From: Chara braunii
Lineage: Eukaryota > Streptophyta > Charophyceae > Charales > Characeae
Assembly: GCA_003427395.1 (NCBI GenBank)
Contig: BFEA01000001.1
Coordinates: 8,212,635-8,234,615 of the forward strand
DNA length: 21,981 bases
Direction of reading: 5' to 3'
Both the position numbers and the translations under genes were made by a program. Below the pieces are notes generated by a model. It was not told the origin of the DNA. It saw nothing but the letters and a program-made list of their open reading frames with translations, and searched no databases. This document shows positions 10,023 through 18,432 of this stretch, piece by piece; position 1 is the first letter of the stretch, and each line of letters begins with the position of its first letter.

Positions 10023-10436
10023 TTGATGGAACGGCAGGGAGCCAGCCCCCCAGCACTGGACCTGGTTATGCGAGAAGCGAATGATGAAGTTTTAACGGCG
10101 GAGGAGAGGATGGCGGAAGGAGAAAGAAGGACAAAACAAACAACACAAGCCTTCCAATCATCTCATACTGCAAACAAACCATCGTGGGCCCAGAAGGTTA
10201 GGCAGACTCTTGAGGGCAAATCATTAACAATTATGAGACCCCCAGTCACGGACACGGGTCTGCCAGCAGAAGAACTCAAGGTGCCTTTGAGAAACCTGAC
10301 CTCCGCACGAGCCTACTTCCTGACTCTCTTCCTTCTCCCTTCGGAACAGAAGGTAGTTGACCAAGGGGGAAGGAAGATGTTGATGAAATCTTACCCAGCA
10401 GATAAGTTGGCTCAAAGGGATGCAGTCTACAGATAA
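10023..10436 (+). pseudogene. LINE ORF1 N-terminal piece, plus strand
   Basis: A 137-codon frame starts at ATG 10023. It is polar and charged, with the block KPSWAQKVRQTLEG, which resembles the S-W/Y-A-x-x-V motif common at the start of plant LINE ORF1. It ends at TAA 10434-10436. The protein text continues in another frame from about 10420 (ASNWIFYDDCAY), so a frameshift separates the two. Its family link rests mainly on the DUF4283-like segment that follows. It may be the missing N-terminal half of LINE-B ORF1 in inverted orientation, or a piece of another LINE. Confidence 0.5.
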
Positions 10437-11292
10437 ACACGCGAGCAATTGGATCTTTTACGATGACTGTGCGTACAGATCAGTTAACGACAAAATCAAA
10501 TGGATCTGTAAACACTTCGAATCAATAAAGGATAGCCCAGAGGCAGTCAAGGAATTCTTCCTGATCCAACCGGTAACACCCACAGTCTTCACAGTATTAA
10601 GTCTGTTCGATCAGGATAAGCGTAAAATGGATGGGTGAAAAAAATTACGTTGGGATAATTCAGATGTGCGTATCTATCCATGGATACCAAAGAAGATAGG
10701 CCCCGAGAAAAAGAGAGACCAGTTAATGAGAGACTACTACTGGGTAGAATTGAGGTACATCCCAATAGAGGTCCAAGCAACTTTCATTCACGACTTCGGT
10801 CAACACTACAAAATAGTGGATTTCATAGACCCACTACCGACCTATGTGGCAATGAGGGACGACTATGTGATGATGGCTTTGGATCTCCCCAAGGACCTAT
10901 TAGTTATTTGGCCACGTCACATTCACCACCGAAGACCCTTTTATTCCAATCAAATTCCTCTCCCTACTTTTACTGTTTTTTCCGGTATTGATAGTGAAGA
11001 GAGGGGCCTGGTGATAGGGAATGGGAGCCTCCCTTCCTGTGAGTTGTTCGGCCATGTTACCCTTCCTTCTCGTGGGGTAGAGGTAGGGATAGGCGAATGT
11101 AAGGGGAGGGAGGTGTGGTCCGTTGTGAAGTCGATCACTGTGGCTGAAGAGAAGAGAAGGGTCACGTATACCCTTCTTTCCCGTGTGGATATTGAAGAGG
11201 TGCCGTCTGGGCAATGGCCTTATCAATCTGTCTGGGTGTATCTGATCTCTATTACGATGGTTGCAGCTGTAGCATCTGTAGCAATGGGGTGA
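10420..11292 (+). pseudogene. LINE ORF1 DUF4283-like domain, plus strand
   Basis: A single frame (10420-10638, then 10666-11292) is interrupted by TGA 10636-10638. The segment to about 10920 matches the layout of DUF4283, the N-terminal domain of plant LINE ORF1. It has a predicted alpha/beta segment ending in VFTVLSLFDQDKRKMDG, then VRIYPWIPKK, then YYWVELRYIPIEVQATFI..IVDFID and YVMMALDLPKDLL. No CCHC knuckle follows. From about 10920 the translation is no longer recognisable as ORF1. It ends in QWPYQSVWVYLISITMVAAV, a short hydrophobic stretch, and TGA at 11290-11292. Where ORF1 sequence truly ends is uncertain. Confidence 0.5.
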
Positions 11293-11446
11293 GAATACAC
11301 CGTCAATCAATCACGATTCCTTGCACTTTTTTTTTTTTTTTTTTTTTTCTGAACCGTTTTCCTAATGTAATAAAATCGAGACGCAATGGCCTTATCAATC
11401 TGACTGGGTGTATCTGATTCCCATTATGATCGCCGCAACTGTAGCG
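11211..11446 (+). repeat. Diverged 62-64 bp direct repeat around a T22 tract
   Basis: The copies start at 11211 and 11383 (172 bp apart). Over 62 aligned bases I count 9 differences, about 85% identity. Both begin GCAATGGCCTTATCAATCTG. In one frame each gives QWPYQS(V/D)WVYLI followed by a hydrophobic tail: the first copy ends in VASVAMG and the second in ATVAIEKLISN. Between them are unique sequence and T22 (11327-11348). Confidence 0.75.
11327..11348 (-). repeat. T22 tract (possible poly(A) tail of a minus-strand insert)
   Basis: There are 22 uninterrupted T. By analogy with the T30 tail at 2307 it could be the tail of a second minus-strand retroelement extending to the right. I found no matching target-site copy of the left flank (CGATTCCTTGCAC), so this is unproven. 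Confidence 0.4.
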
Positions 11447-11649
11447 ATAGAGAAGCTAATTAGTAATTAGTGCTGGTGGTTGTTACACTCGATGTCGGTA
11501 AGCATACCCCTCCCATAGTCTGCGTTTACAAAAGAAGGATCGGACCGGTCGTCGTTGGTCAGACTGGTCGCCCTTTGTTGGCCTGGCCGTGGAAGGGGAC
11601 AAGCCTTCGTGGGAGAGGTCAGTGTGGTTCGGGGAGCAAAGCTGGGAGC

Positions 11650-12200
11650 GCACTCTGAAAGACGGGAGAGGGGGGGTGGAGAGAGAGGGCAAGAAGAGAT
11701 AGAGCTGGGGGGAAGGGGGAGGGGGGAAATGTGGAAACGTGGGGGGGGCGAGAGAGAGGGGNGGAGGGGAGGCTTGANGGATGGGTGGCTAACGATGGTT
11801 GTGTGGGGGGCCTGTTTGGAACGTATGAGGGGGTAGGGAGAATGTGGGGGGAGGGCGGAGAAAGAGGGCAAGAAGAGATAGAGCGGGGGGAGGGGGAGGG
11901 GGGAGATGTGGAAACGTGGGGAGGGGATGAGAGAGAGGTGCGGAGGGAGGAGGGAGGAGGGAGGAGGGGAAGAGGCTTGAATGTTGGGTGGCAATCAATA
12001 GTTGAGAGACTGTGAAGACAGTTGCGATAGAGCGAGGGGAGGGGGAGGGGGGAGATGTGGAAACGTGGGGAGGGGGCGAGAGAGAGATACGGAGGGAGGA
12101 GGGGAGGAGGCTTGAAGGTTGGGTGGCGAGCAATGGTTGCGTGGGGAGGCGCGTTTGGAACGTACGAAGGGGTAGAGAGACTGTGAAGACAGTTGAGTAG
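11650..12200. repeat. G-rich minisatellite, about three units of ~150-177 bp
   Basis: The landmark GTGGAAACGTGGGG occurs at 11731, 11908 and 12057, spacings of 177 and 149 bp. Each unit carries GATAGAGC, a purine-rich GGGGGAGGGGG run, the landmark, GAGAGAGxxxCGGAGG, GGCTTGAxxGxTGGGTGGC, and (units 1 and 3) TTTGGAACGTA. AGAGACTGTGAAGACAGTTG also recurs in units 2 and 3. An (AGGAGGG)n run expands unit 2. Two ambiguous bases (11762, 11778) fall in unit 1. The plus strand has many closely spaced G3-G7 runs able to form G-quadruplexes. Proline-rich minus-strand reading frames here are composition artefacts. Confidence 0.85.
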
Positions 12201-12362
12201 GAAGGCTCTACAAGAAGAGATCAAATTGTCAAATGAGGATGTTTGAGAATACGTGGATAAGCGGGGGGGAAAATGTGTTATGGGGAAGCACGTGTTGTGA
12301 AAAAAACGAGAAGAGAGGAACGTAAGATTTGAGTCAATGAGAACTTGACTGAAAATAATTGG
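12201..12362. other. Unannotated stretch between minisatellite and 37-bp repeat
   Basis: About 160 bases with no coding signal, between the G-rich array and the small tandem repeat. Nothing else is seen. Confidence 0.4.
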
Positions 12363-12436
12363 AATTATATTAGTTGAGTGTGCGCTTCCTATCTCCTGTA
12401 ATTATTTTAGTTGAGTGTGCGCTTCCTATCTCCTAT
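12363..12436. repeat. 37-bp tandem duplication
   Basis: Two head-to-tail copies (12363-12399 and 12400-12436) share TTAGTTGAGTGTGCGCTTCC and the following ATCTCCT with very few differences. It sits near the right end of the insert, 30 bases before the resumed LINE-A frame. Confidence 0.8.
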
Positions 12437-12466
12437 CGTCGTTCCTCTGTCAGTCGTTTTCAGGAC

Positions 12467-12473
12467 ATGAACC
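12467..12473 (+). repeat. Target-site duplication, right copy
   Basis: ATGAACC, identical to 2300-2306, begins the resumed LINE-A frame. The following bases continue as Leu-Val-Asp-Pro, the residues expected after Arg-Gly-Met-Asn in this part of LINE ORF2. Confidence 0.75.
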
Positions 12474-13297
12474 TGGTGGATCCGACAAAGAAAAACCAAG
12501 CTCAACTAAGTACGTGAATTCTCAGAGTGGCGAATGCGCCGATGAAGGAACATTGGATGCTGATCGCAGAACAGATCCTTATGAAAGAGTGGGGCCTGTG
12601 CCGACCACAAGATGTCTGGCGCTGCGTTTTCATGCCATCCTTCCGGAGGAAAAAACTGAAATCTCAGTTTTGGCGCGAAGTGATCAAGGCCTGGGGCAGC
12701 CTGCAACCGGAAGGACGTACACAACCAGAGACAAAAGAAGAGGTGCAAGCTCAGCTGCTGTTTGAAAACCCCCATATCACGAAGGGTGATGGAGGTTGGT
12801 TCAAGGCAGATGGATCCACCGGCTCATTTGGGGCAGCGTGGACCCGGAAAGGAATTGTCACCATTGGTGACTTATGGGACCCTCTCTTGGGCACTTGGAA
12901 AGCGCTATCGACGTTGTCAGAGACGCTCCATCCGTTGAGGAACGTGGAATTACACTGGCAACAGTTGCTAGATGCCATCCCCGAAAGGTGGAACCGGCTG
13001 CTGGGCCCAGAGGGGATCGATCCGGTCGGCACATGGTACTGTACAACAGAAGGAGAGGCAGACGAAGTATGGAAAGTTCTCGAGATCCTCCCCAGTGGTT
13101 TCCGGCGGGTGGAGCATTGGTACTGCCAAAGACACACAAACGAACTGCTCCGGTTGGACGAGCAGGTCGTTAAGTCCTGGGGAAATCCCCCTCAAGCAAG
13201 AGTAGTGGGCCTGGTTGGTACTCCGGCGAGAAGGAAGAAATGGATCTGGGTAGGACGCACCCCGCTCCGGAAACTGTGTATTGACCCAAAGGCTTGA
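12467..13297 (+). pseudogene. LINE-A ORF2: connection region after the insertion
   Basis: The frame is in the same phase as 2-2306 once one ATGAACC copy is counted. The text MNLVDPTKKNQAQLST continues, after TGA 12515-12517 (Trp expected), into ILRVANAPMKEHWMLIAEQ and then a long Trp-rich connection. That region parallels LINE-B: here TRKGIVTIGDLWDPLLGTWK, there VKKGILRIGDIWNPGTRDWY. It ends at TGA 13295-13297 after DPKA, but the frame continues, so this stop is premature (CGA to TGA fits). The GTG at 12527 is not a start. This segment belongs to the protein interrupted at 2306. Confidence 0.85.
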
Positions 13298-14113
13298 AGC
13301 TGGGCTATGGGAGGGGATAGGGACTCCCAGCTTCGGCTGACGGAGTCCACAATAGCCAAGGGCTACCACCTGAGACTACGCAGGGGATGCATTCGCTCTC
13401 CGACTGAAGTGGCAATCAATCGCTGGCAGACGATCACAACAGAAGATCTATCGAATGCGGGGTCGTCTTTCTTGGCCCTCTGGGAGACGTTGTCCAAGCT
13501 GTCAAACGGGAAGCAAGTATCCATCCTATGGATGATCTCCCTCCTAGTCACTCCCTCAGCGGCATGGTTAACGAGCATAGGAATGCAGGTTGAGTTGAAA
13601 TGTCCACGCTGCTCATGGCCTTTTGAGTCTACACGCCATTTGTGGTGGGAGTGTCCTGCGTCCCGTCGTATCTGGAAATGGTGGAGTCAACACTGGGAAC
13701 ATTTTGGAGACACAAGAATAGGATGGGGCGAGCAGTGGGTATTGTTTGGTTTTCTCCCGGAGGGTTTGCACAAGAAACGAGGGTGGGGGTACGTGGCTCA
13801 GGTTGTGAGAGGTCTGTTATGTGAGATCATATGGAAGGATAGGAACAGGGCAAGGTTCGAAGGCAAACCCTTTTCAGATCCAGAGATCAAAGGGGCGGTC
13901 AGACAAGGGCTGAGGGAGGCGATCAAGGTAAATTGGAGGAAAAGAGCAAAAGCGAGGAAAGGGAGTCGGAGGCAGATTCGTTGGTTCTCGAATACGTGGA
14001 CGATCCGCCACCAATTGGCTGGTGTGCATGTGATAAGCTCACCCCGTACCGCGCGGCTTCCCGTATCCCTGAGGAAAAATCCCTCGGAAGCCCCGAGGCA
14101 CGCACGTGGATAA
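13298..14113 (+). pseudogene. LINE-A ORF2: C-terminal CCHC finger and tail
   Basis: The frame continues from the previous segment. It holds RSPTEVAINRWQ and then a zf-RVT finger: Cys at 13601 and 13610, His at 13637, Cys at 13652 (CPRC-x8-HLWWEC), followed by PASRRIWKWWSQHWEHF. The tail has the helix EIIWKDRNRARFEGKPF, common to plant LINEs at this place. It is basic at the end (RKRAKARKGSRRQIRW) and stops at TAA 14111-14113, which I take as the natural ORF2 end. No stop interrupts this segment. A poly(A) tail for LINE-A is not visible downstream. Confidence 0.87.
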
Positions 14114-14443
14114 ACAGGGGTTTTTTCTTTTTGTTTTTCGTTTTCTTTTCGAAACGTCTTTTTCATTTTGTTTGGTTAATAACTCCTGCACGAGCGAATA
14201 GCGGCTGCGGTATGAAAACCAAGAAACCGGGGCGGTTGGGACTTTTTGAATTTTTGCGCGCGCACGCCTAAGCTCCGATTTCTTCGCGCGTCTCGCATCC
14301 CCGTTTCTTGCTTTGCATCCCCGCGCCATCTTCCCTTCTTGCTGTGCGCATTTTCCCTATGCCGGACTCTTCGTCTTCCCCTCCGCCCAGCTCGATCCTT
14401 ACCCCGCGAAGTGATTGGCCGCGTAGTTGGGATGCGCGGATCA
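14114..14443 (+). other. T-rich then GC-rich non-coding stretch
   Basis: After the LINE-A stop comes a T-rich, C-interrupted run (about 14119-14176), probably LINE-A 3' UTR. GC-rich sequence follows from about 14230 with no coding signal. The LINE-A 3' boundary is not marked by a poly(A) run, so its end is unknown. Confidence 0.4.
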
Positions 14444-14607
14444 ATGTGGAGAGCGGGAAACCGCGCGCCACTTGAACGGACACCCCAATCACGTAGGACC
14501 ATGCCATCCCGCGGGTCGAACCCTCTAACTCCCCACCCTCCTCCTGTCCTGCTCATCTACAGCCTGCGGTGCCCGCACCTCGCGCTGACAACCCGGCGCC
14601 TCCCTCG

Positions 14608-14615
14608 CTATAAAT
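14608..14615 (+). promoter_or_regulatory. TATA-like box, copy 1
   Basis: CTATAAAT sits in a GC-rich context, followed by a pyrimidine-rich stretch and an ATG 50 bases after the start of the box. The short frame there ends after 16 codons. Promoter function is possible but unproven. Confidence 0.35.
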
Positions 14616-15078
14616 TCGCGCAACCCTCTCCTCTCCTCCTCTTTGATCTCGGCTGCAATGCTGCGTGAGCTATGCGCGAGAGTCCGCGGCGCCGAACAGG
14701 CTCGATGAGCCCAAGGACGGGCGGAGTGACGACGTGGGGTGGACCCGCGGTAGTCTCGGGGCGAAGCAGTCGGAGGGACTGAGCAGTGGTGGGGATTGGA
14801 CGCCGGCCGCGGCAGGGCCTTGTGGCTATGGTGGTCGGTGGTCTTGGGGAGTTTTGAAGGCTGCGCCTGGGGGCGGCAGTTAATTGAAATTTTTGTGTAC
14901 AAGAAGGACTCGCNATGTGGAGAGCGGGAAACCGCGCGCCACTTGAACGGACACCCCAATCACGTAGGACCATGCCATCCCGCGGGTCGAACCCTCTAAC
15001 TCCCCACCCCCCTCCTGTCCTGCTCATCTACAGCCTGCGGTGCCCCCACCTCGCGCTGACAACCCGGCGCCTCCCGCG

Positions 15079-15086
15079 CTATAAAT
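15079..15086 (+). promoter_or_regulatory. TATA-like box, copy 2
   Basis: The same CTATAAAT as copy 1, at the equivalent place. The ATG at 15129 opens a 23-codon frame. It is longer than in copy 1 because CGA here is TGA there. Confidence 0.35.
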
Positions 15087-15384
15087 TCGTGCAACCCTCT
15101 CCTCTCCTCCTCTTTGATCTCGGCTGCAATGCTGCGCGAGCTATGCGCGAGAGTCCGCAGCGCCGAACAGGCTCGACGAGCCCAAGGACAGGCGGAGTGA
15201 CGACGTGGGGTGGACCCGCGGTAGTCTCGAGGCGAAGCAGTCGGAGGGACTGAGCAGTGGTGGGGATTGGACGTCGGCCGCGGCAGGGCCTTGTGGCTAT
15301 GGTAGTCGGTGGTCTTGGGGAGTTTTGAAGGCTGCGCCTGGGGGCGGGAGTTAATTGAAATTTTTGTGTACAAGAAGGACTCGC

Positions 15385-16808
15385 TTTTATCTCCATTGCT
15401 GCTTTGTCTATGCATGTCGTGTGTGTGAAGCCCCGAGTGATGGGAGCTGGTGGTGCGCACGAGTGATGTCGAAGGTCCATGGATGATTAGATGTCCTGTC
15501 AAAGTTTGTTGATTGCATGCATGCATGTGTGTATGTACTCGTCCGGGCGGGGATGGGGAAACTGAACTGGGGGACCGTCTACTTAGGAGTACGAGTGTGT
15601 TGATCCAGTTGTTCCCCTCCCCTCAGTGGTCTTTCCTGCGCTCGTGTGCGGTATCGGCGTAACTCACTCTCTCTCTCTCTCCCTCTCCATTGCTTTCCTT
15701 TTTTGAACTGATAGTCATCGTTTTTTTTTTTAGCTTCTCGCCCCCGTACCGGTGACGTCAACCGCTTGCATCCGCGCGGACGGTCGACGCCCCCGCAAGG
15801 GGAGAGAGCTTAGACTTCGTCGTCTTCCCTCGACGCACCCACCTTAGAGAGAGAAGAGTTGCGACGATTGTTGTATGGATTCGGTGTTGGTTCGAATGAC
15901 TGGGAACGCGGGATTTTGCCCGTGTTCATCACGTACCTCCGATCGTCTCATCACGCTACCGACCTTCCCCATCGCAGATGACGACAGCGTCTATTGCGAT
16001 GCGGACATACGGCGCGAGCTGAGGCGGACGGAGCAAGTGTGTTGGCAAGACCTGCCTCGGGCTTGTGAGATAAGGGGGAACGGGTTTGTTTTGATTGATC
16101 GTTTTGATTCCCTGACTCTAATATTGCCTTATACGGGCTTGATGGTGTTGCCCTGGTCGGCCGCTCACGCCGTGTGGCGGCCGCAGTTTGATTGTCGCTG
16201 GTGTCGCCAGGGGGACTCGTGTTCTTGGCGACGGCTGGTCCTGGGTTACTAGGGAGCGACACGTTTCCCCGAGCTTTCCCGTAGTGCGGGGGCGCTGCCC
16301 GCGCAATTTCGAATTCAGATGCCAGCGAGTCCTCCCGCCGCTTTACCCTCTCGGAAACTTTCGCGCGGACTCTGTGAGTCCGACGCCAAGGCTTGAAGGC
16401 CTCGAACCAACCACCTCCACAGCAAAGACCCGAGGGTTCGACCACTTTGTGAGGCCGATGATGAGGCCTGAAGGCTTCGAACCCACCACCTATCCCCCAA
16501 ACCCCTGACAGCCGAAGTTTTGTCCTCCGCCGCCATGGCCCTCTCCCCTTGATGCCTTTTTCTGTCCCGATGCATGACGACAGTTCATTTTTGCGGAAAC
16601 CTTTTTTTGATTTTATCGTTTCCGCGTGATCCGACCCCCACGGGACTCCGCGACGACAGTTCGACTCCGGGGAAAACCTCTGGCACGAAACGAGGGCCTC
16701 CCGTTCCGTCCGGGAGACTCAACCCTTACGGCCAAAAATCCTCGGCCACGCTCCTCCTAGAACTCTGATCGGCGACCCCGAACGGGAAGCCGCGAGGGGG
16801 CGTGAGGT
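15385..16808 (+). other. Region before the LTR-C primer-binding site; probably includes its 5' LTR
   Basis: No recognisable gene is seen. Contents: a (GCAT)3 run near 15515, a CT repeat at about 15666-15690, T11 at 15721-15731, a pair of related 30-mers near 16387 and 16461, and GACGACAGTTC repeated at about 16575 and 16651. The 5' LTR of LTR-C should end just before 16809, but the 3' LTR is outside the window, so its limits cannot be set. A 125-codon frame (15875-16252) is open but matches nothing I know and has a weak start context. I do not call it a gene. Confidence 0.4.
16387..16491 (+). repeat. Pair of imperfect ~30-bp direct repeats
   Basis: AAGGCTTGAAGGCCTCGAAC followed by CAACCACCT (from about 16387), and GAGGCCTGAAGGCTTCGAAC followed by CCACCACCT (from about 16463). 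The minus strand reads GGTTCGAGGCC and GGTTCGAAGCC, which resemble pol III B boxes, but no tRNA T-arm or cloverleaf can be folded around them. Confidence 0.6.
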
Positions 16809-16820
16809 TGGTATCAGAGC
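16809..16820 (+). other. Primer-binding site for initiator Met tRNA
   Basis: TGGTATCAGAGC is the usual plant PBS, complementary to the 3' end of initiator Met tRNA, where minus-strand DNA synthesis starts. It stands 183 bases before the gag ATG. The bases just before it (GCGTGAGGT) do not end in the usual CA of an LTR, so the exact LTR edge is unclear. Confidence 0.85.
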
Positions 16821-17002
16821 TGATTCGTTTCGGCTCCGAGGTTTTCCAAGGACGATTACCCTGTTTTAAAGTTCTTCTTTTCCTTTTTGATCCTTTTATT
16901 AGATTTTTTGCATTTTTGAGTAGGCTGGCTCCCCGTCGACGGAGGCCCGCGAATAGCAATCAGAACCGAGCGAGAGGTGGGGCTCGAAACCCGCCTCCCG
17001 CG

Positions 17003-17209
17003 ATGGTGGAACCCGGAATTGGGGGTGAAAACGACGGTGACAACCACGCGTGGATGGCCAATCATCCCCTGTACTTTGTACCTCCTCCTTCCGAAGTTCC
17101 CATTTTTTTCGAAGATGACACCGACCCTCGTACCTGGCTAGCGGCCTTGAAAGCCCAGGGTTGGTCCGATCAGTTGCTCCGAGAACGAACTCTCGGAAGG
17201 TTAGCCTGA
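17003..17209 (+). pseudogene. LTR-C gag, N-terminal fragment
   Basis: I chose ATG 17003, the first Met after the PBS that opens into gag-like sequence. The upstream part of the same frame overlaps the PBS and cannot be coding. It reads MVEPGIGGENDG, then LYFVPPPSEVPIFFEDD and DPRTWLAALKAQGWSD, the start of a Retrotrans_gag capsid domain. It ends at TGA 17207-17209 inside a small GAAGGTTAG repeat. The capsid continues in a different frame after the repeat, so the stop results from the frameshift and is not a natural end. Confidence 0.8.
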
Positions 17210-17231
17210 AGGTTAGTGAAGGTTAGCCCTT
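17195..17231 (+). repeat. GAAGGTTAG microduplication that breaks gag
   Basis: GGAAGGTTAGCC is followed by two further GAAGGTTAG copies and CCC. The extra 23 bases shift the frame by two and create the stop at 17207. Sequences on either side are collinear capsid (ERTLGRLA before, FTNWAAFQRKF after). Confidence 0.75.
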
Positions 17232-18432
17232 CACTAATTGGGCAGCCTTCCAGAGGAAATTTCTTGATAGATTTAATCACATCGCACCGGGTCAATGCCT
17301 CCGTTTAATAAAGGAATACACGCAGCAGCCTCGGGAGACCTTGGCCAGATATGCTGAACGTTTTATGTACTTAGCCGAACGCCCCGGGGTGGACGAGAAA
17401 ATGGTGCGGACTGATTTCGTCAGAGGACTGTCAGATTCTCGTCTACGGAAAAAGATCCGCAAGAAATGCAACCCTATAGAACATACCCTAACGCAGCTAA
17501 TTCCGTACGCAATCAAGTAAGGGAAAGAAAATTACGATGTGGGCCTGGACTCAGAATCCGACGAAGATGACCCTTCGGGTGTTCGACGCAATAGCTACTC
17601 CGCTACGGCACAAATGTTCGAAGATCGCTTCGGGTTGGGTCCGGCAAAAAAAGGCGTGGATTGGAAAGCTTCTTCCTCTGGTTCGGCCTCCCGTCGCCCT
17701 AGTCAAGCACAAGGAGGCCGGGGTGAGGAAGAAGTGGCCATGAAAGAAGTCGCGGCACAATTAGTTACAGTAGTGGCCCCGTTGACGGAGTTTGTTCAGG
17801 GCCTGCAGCGGCAACGCCTAGCCGCTGCACAACGACAACAAGCGGCTATGGCCGCCGGAGCCCCTATGATTAAACCGGCCGTGGCCGTGGCTGTCCAGTC
17901 CCTATGCTATTATAACTGCAATCAGCCAGGTCACCTTGCGAAAGATTGCCCGAAACCTCGAGCTCAGGGTGGGTCCGCTGGGCCTTCCCAAATCCCGTTG
18001 GCTGCTCCAACCGCTGCAGCACAGGGGAGGGTTGCCATGGTGATGGATACCGGGGCAACGGAAATAGTGACCCCTGCGGCCACCGAGATAGGGCCCGATG
18101 AATATATGGCTGCGGCGATGTTCAAACCCGGGACCATCGGAGTGATACGTCACGTCCAACGAATTACCGAGGAAAGCGACCTCGGACCGTGGAGACCAGG
18201 GTTCGAAGACCTTCCGGCGCCTGGTCCTGAATACAAGGATGGCCATATCGACGTATTGGATGCCTTGAAGGCTCTGGATCTTCGGATCCCCGTCCCTATT
18301 CCCTATCTGCTAACCATTTTCGAAGCGGCTAAAGAAAAATTAATCGAACGATGCTTCAAAAACAGGCGCCGATTCGATGAAAGTCGAAAGGGCAAAAAGC
18401 CGGTCCTACGGGACCTACCCAAAAACGAGTAG
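17232..18432 (+). pseudogene. LTR-C gag, capsid C-terminal part and nucleocapsid
   Basis: The frame continues the capsid: TNWAAFQRKFLDRFNHI, YTQQPRETLARYAERFMYLAERPG and FVRGLSDSRLRKKIRKKCNP, all typical of Retrotrans_gag. TAA at 17518-17520 interrupts between AIK and GKENYDVGL, where Gln is plausible. After a linker comes one zinc knuckle (17905-17949), CYYNCNQPGHLAKDC. It has three residues between the first two Cys where the normal knuckle has two. Downstream is a further stretch (VMDTGATEIVTP to KKPVLRDLPKNE) of unknown role, ending at TAG 18430-18432. The protease continues in the same frame, so that stop replaces a sense codon or a read-through point. Confidence 0.85.

Larger units (their letters stand above)
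2307..12466 (-). mobile_element. Inserted block containing LINE-B (10.16 kb, nested in LINE-A)
   Basis: The block lies between the two ATGAACC copies. Its 2307-9548 part reads as a minus-strand LINE: poly(A) at 2307-2336, 3' UTR, ORF2 (7427 down to 2854) and the C-terminal part of ORF1 (about 9467 down to 7570). The rest (about 9571-12466) has a plus-strand ORF1-like piece, a second T tract and a G-rich minisatellite. It may be the inverted 5' part of the same insertion plus later insertions. The LINE-B part looks richer in A+T than LINE-A. The right end of LINE-B itself is not certain. What is certain is that all of this separates the two halves of LINE-A. Confidence 0.8.
14444..15384 (+). 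repeat. 470-bp tandem duplication with a single N between copies
   Basis: Copy 1 is 14444-14913, N is at 14914, and copy 2 is 14915-15384. The copies have equal length and, by eye, about 12 base differences, roughly 97% identity and no indel. Both begin ATGTGGAGAGCGGGAAACCG and end AAGAAGGACTCGC. Several differences are C/T or G/A at CpG. The sequence is GC-rich, has a TATA-like box in each copy, and encodes nothing recognisable. Confidence 0.92.

Noticed and set aside
11467-12224. Long proline- and serine-rich minus-strand reading frames
   Set aside because: They are the complement of a G-rich tandem repeat. Openness follows from composition and repeats, and no domain is seen.
15875-16252. 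A 125-codon host gene before the PBS
   Set aside because: Weak start context, no recognisable domain, and it lies where the 5' LTR of LTR-C is expected.
16315-16510. tRNA or pol III element suggested by GGTTCGAGGCC / GGTTCGAAGCC on the minus strand and the GFEPTT-like text
   Set aside because: No T-arm stem, acceptor stem or A box can be found around either B-box-like site.
18031-18070. VMDTGATEIVT as the protease active site
   Set aside because: No downstream ILG-type segment follows. The convincing protease motif is DSGSS at 18601 with YNILLG later. The DTGA here may be chance or a remnant.
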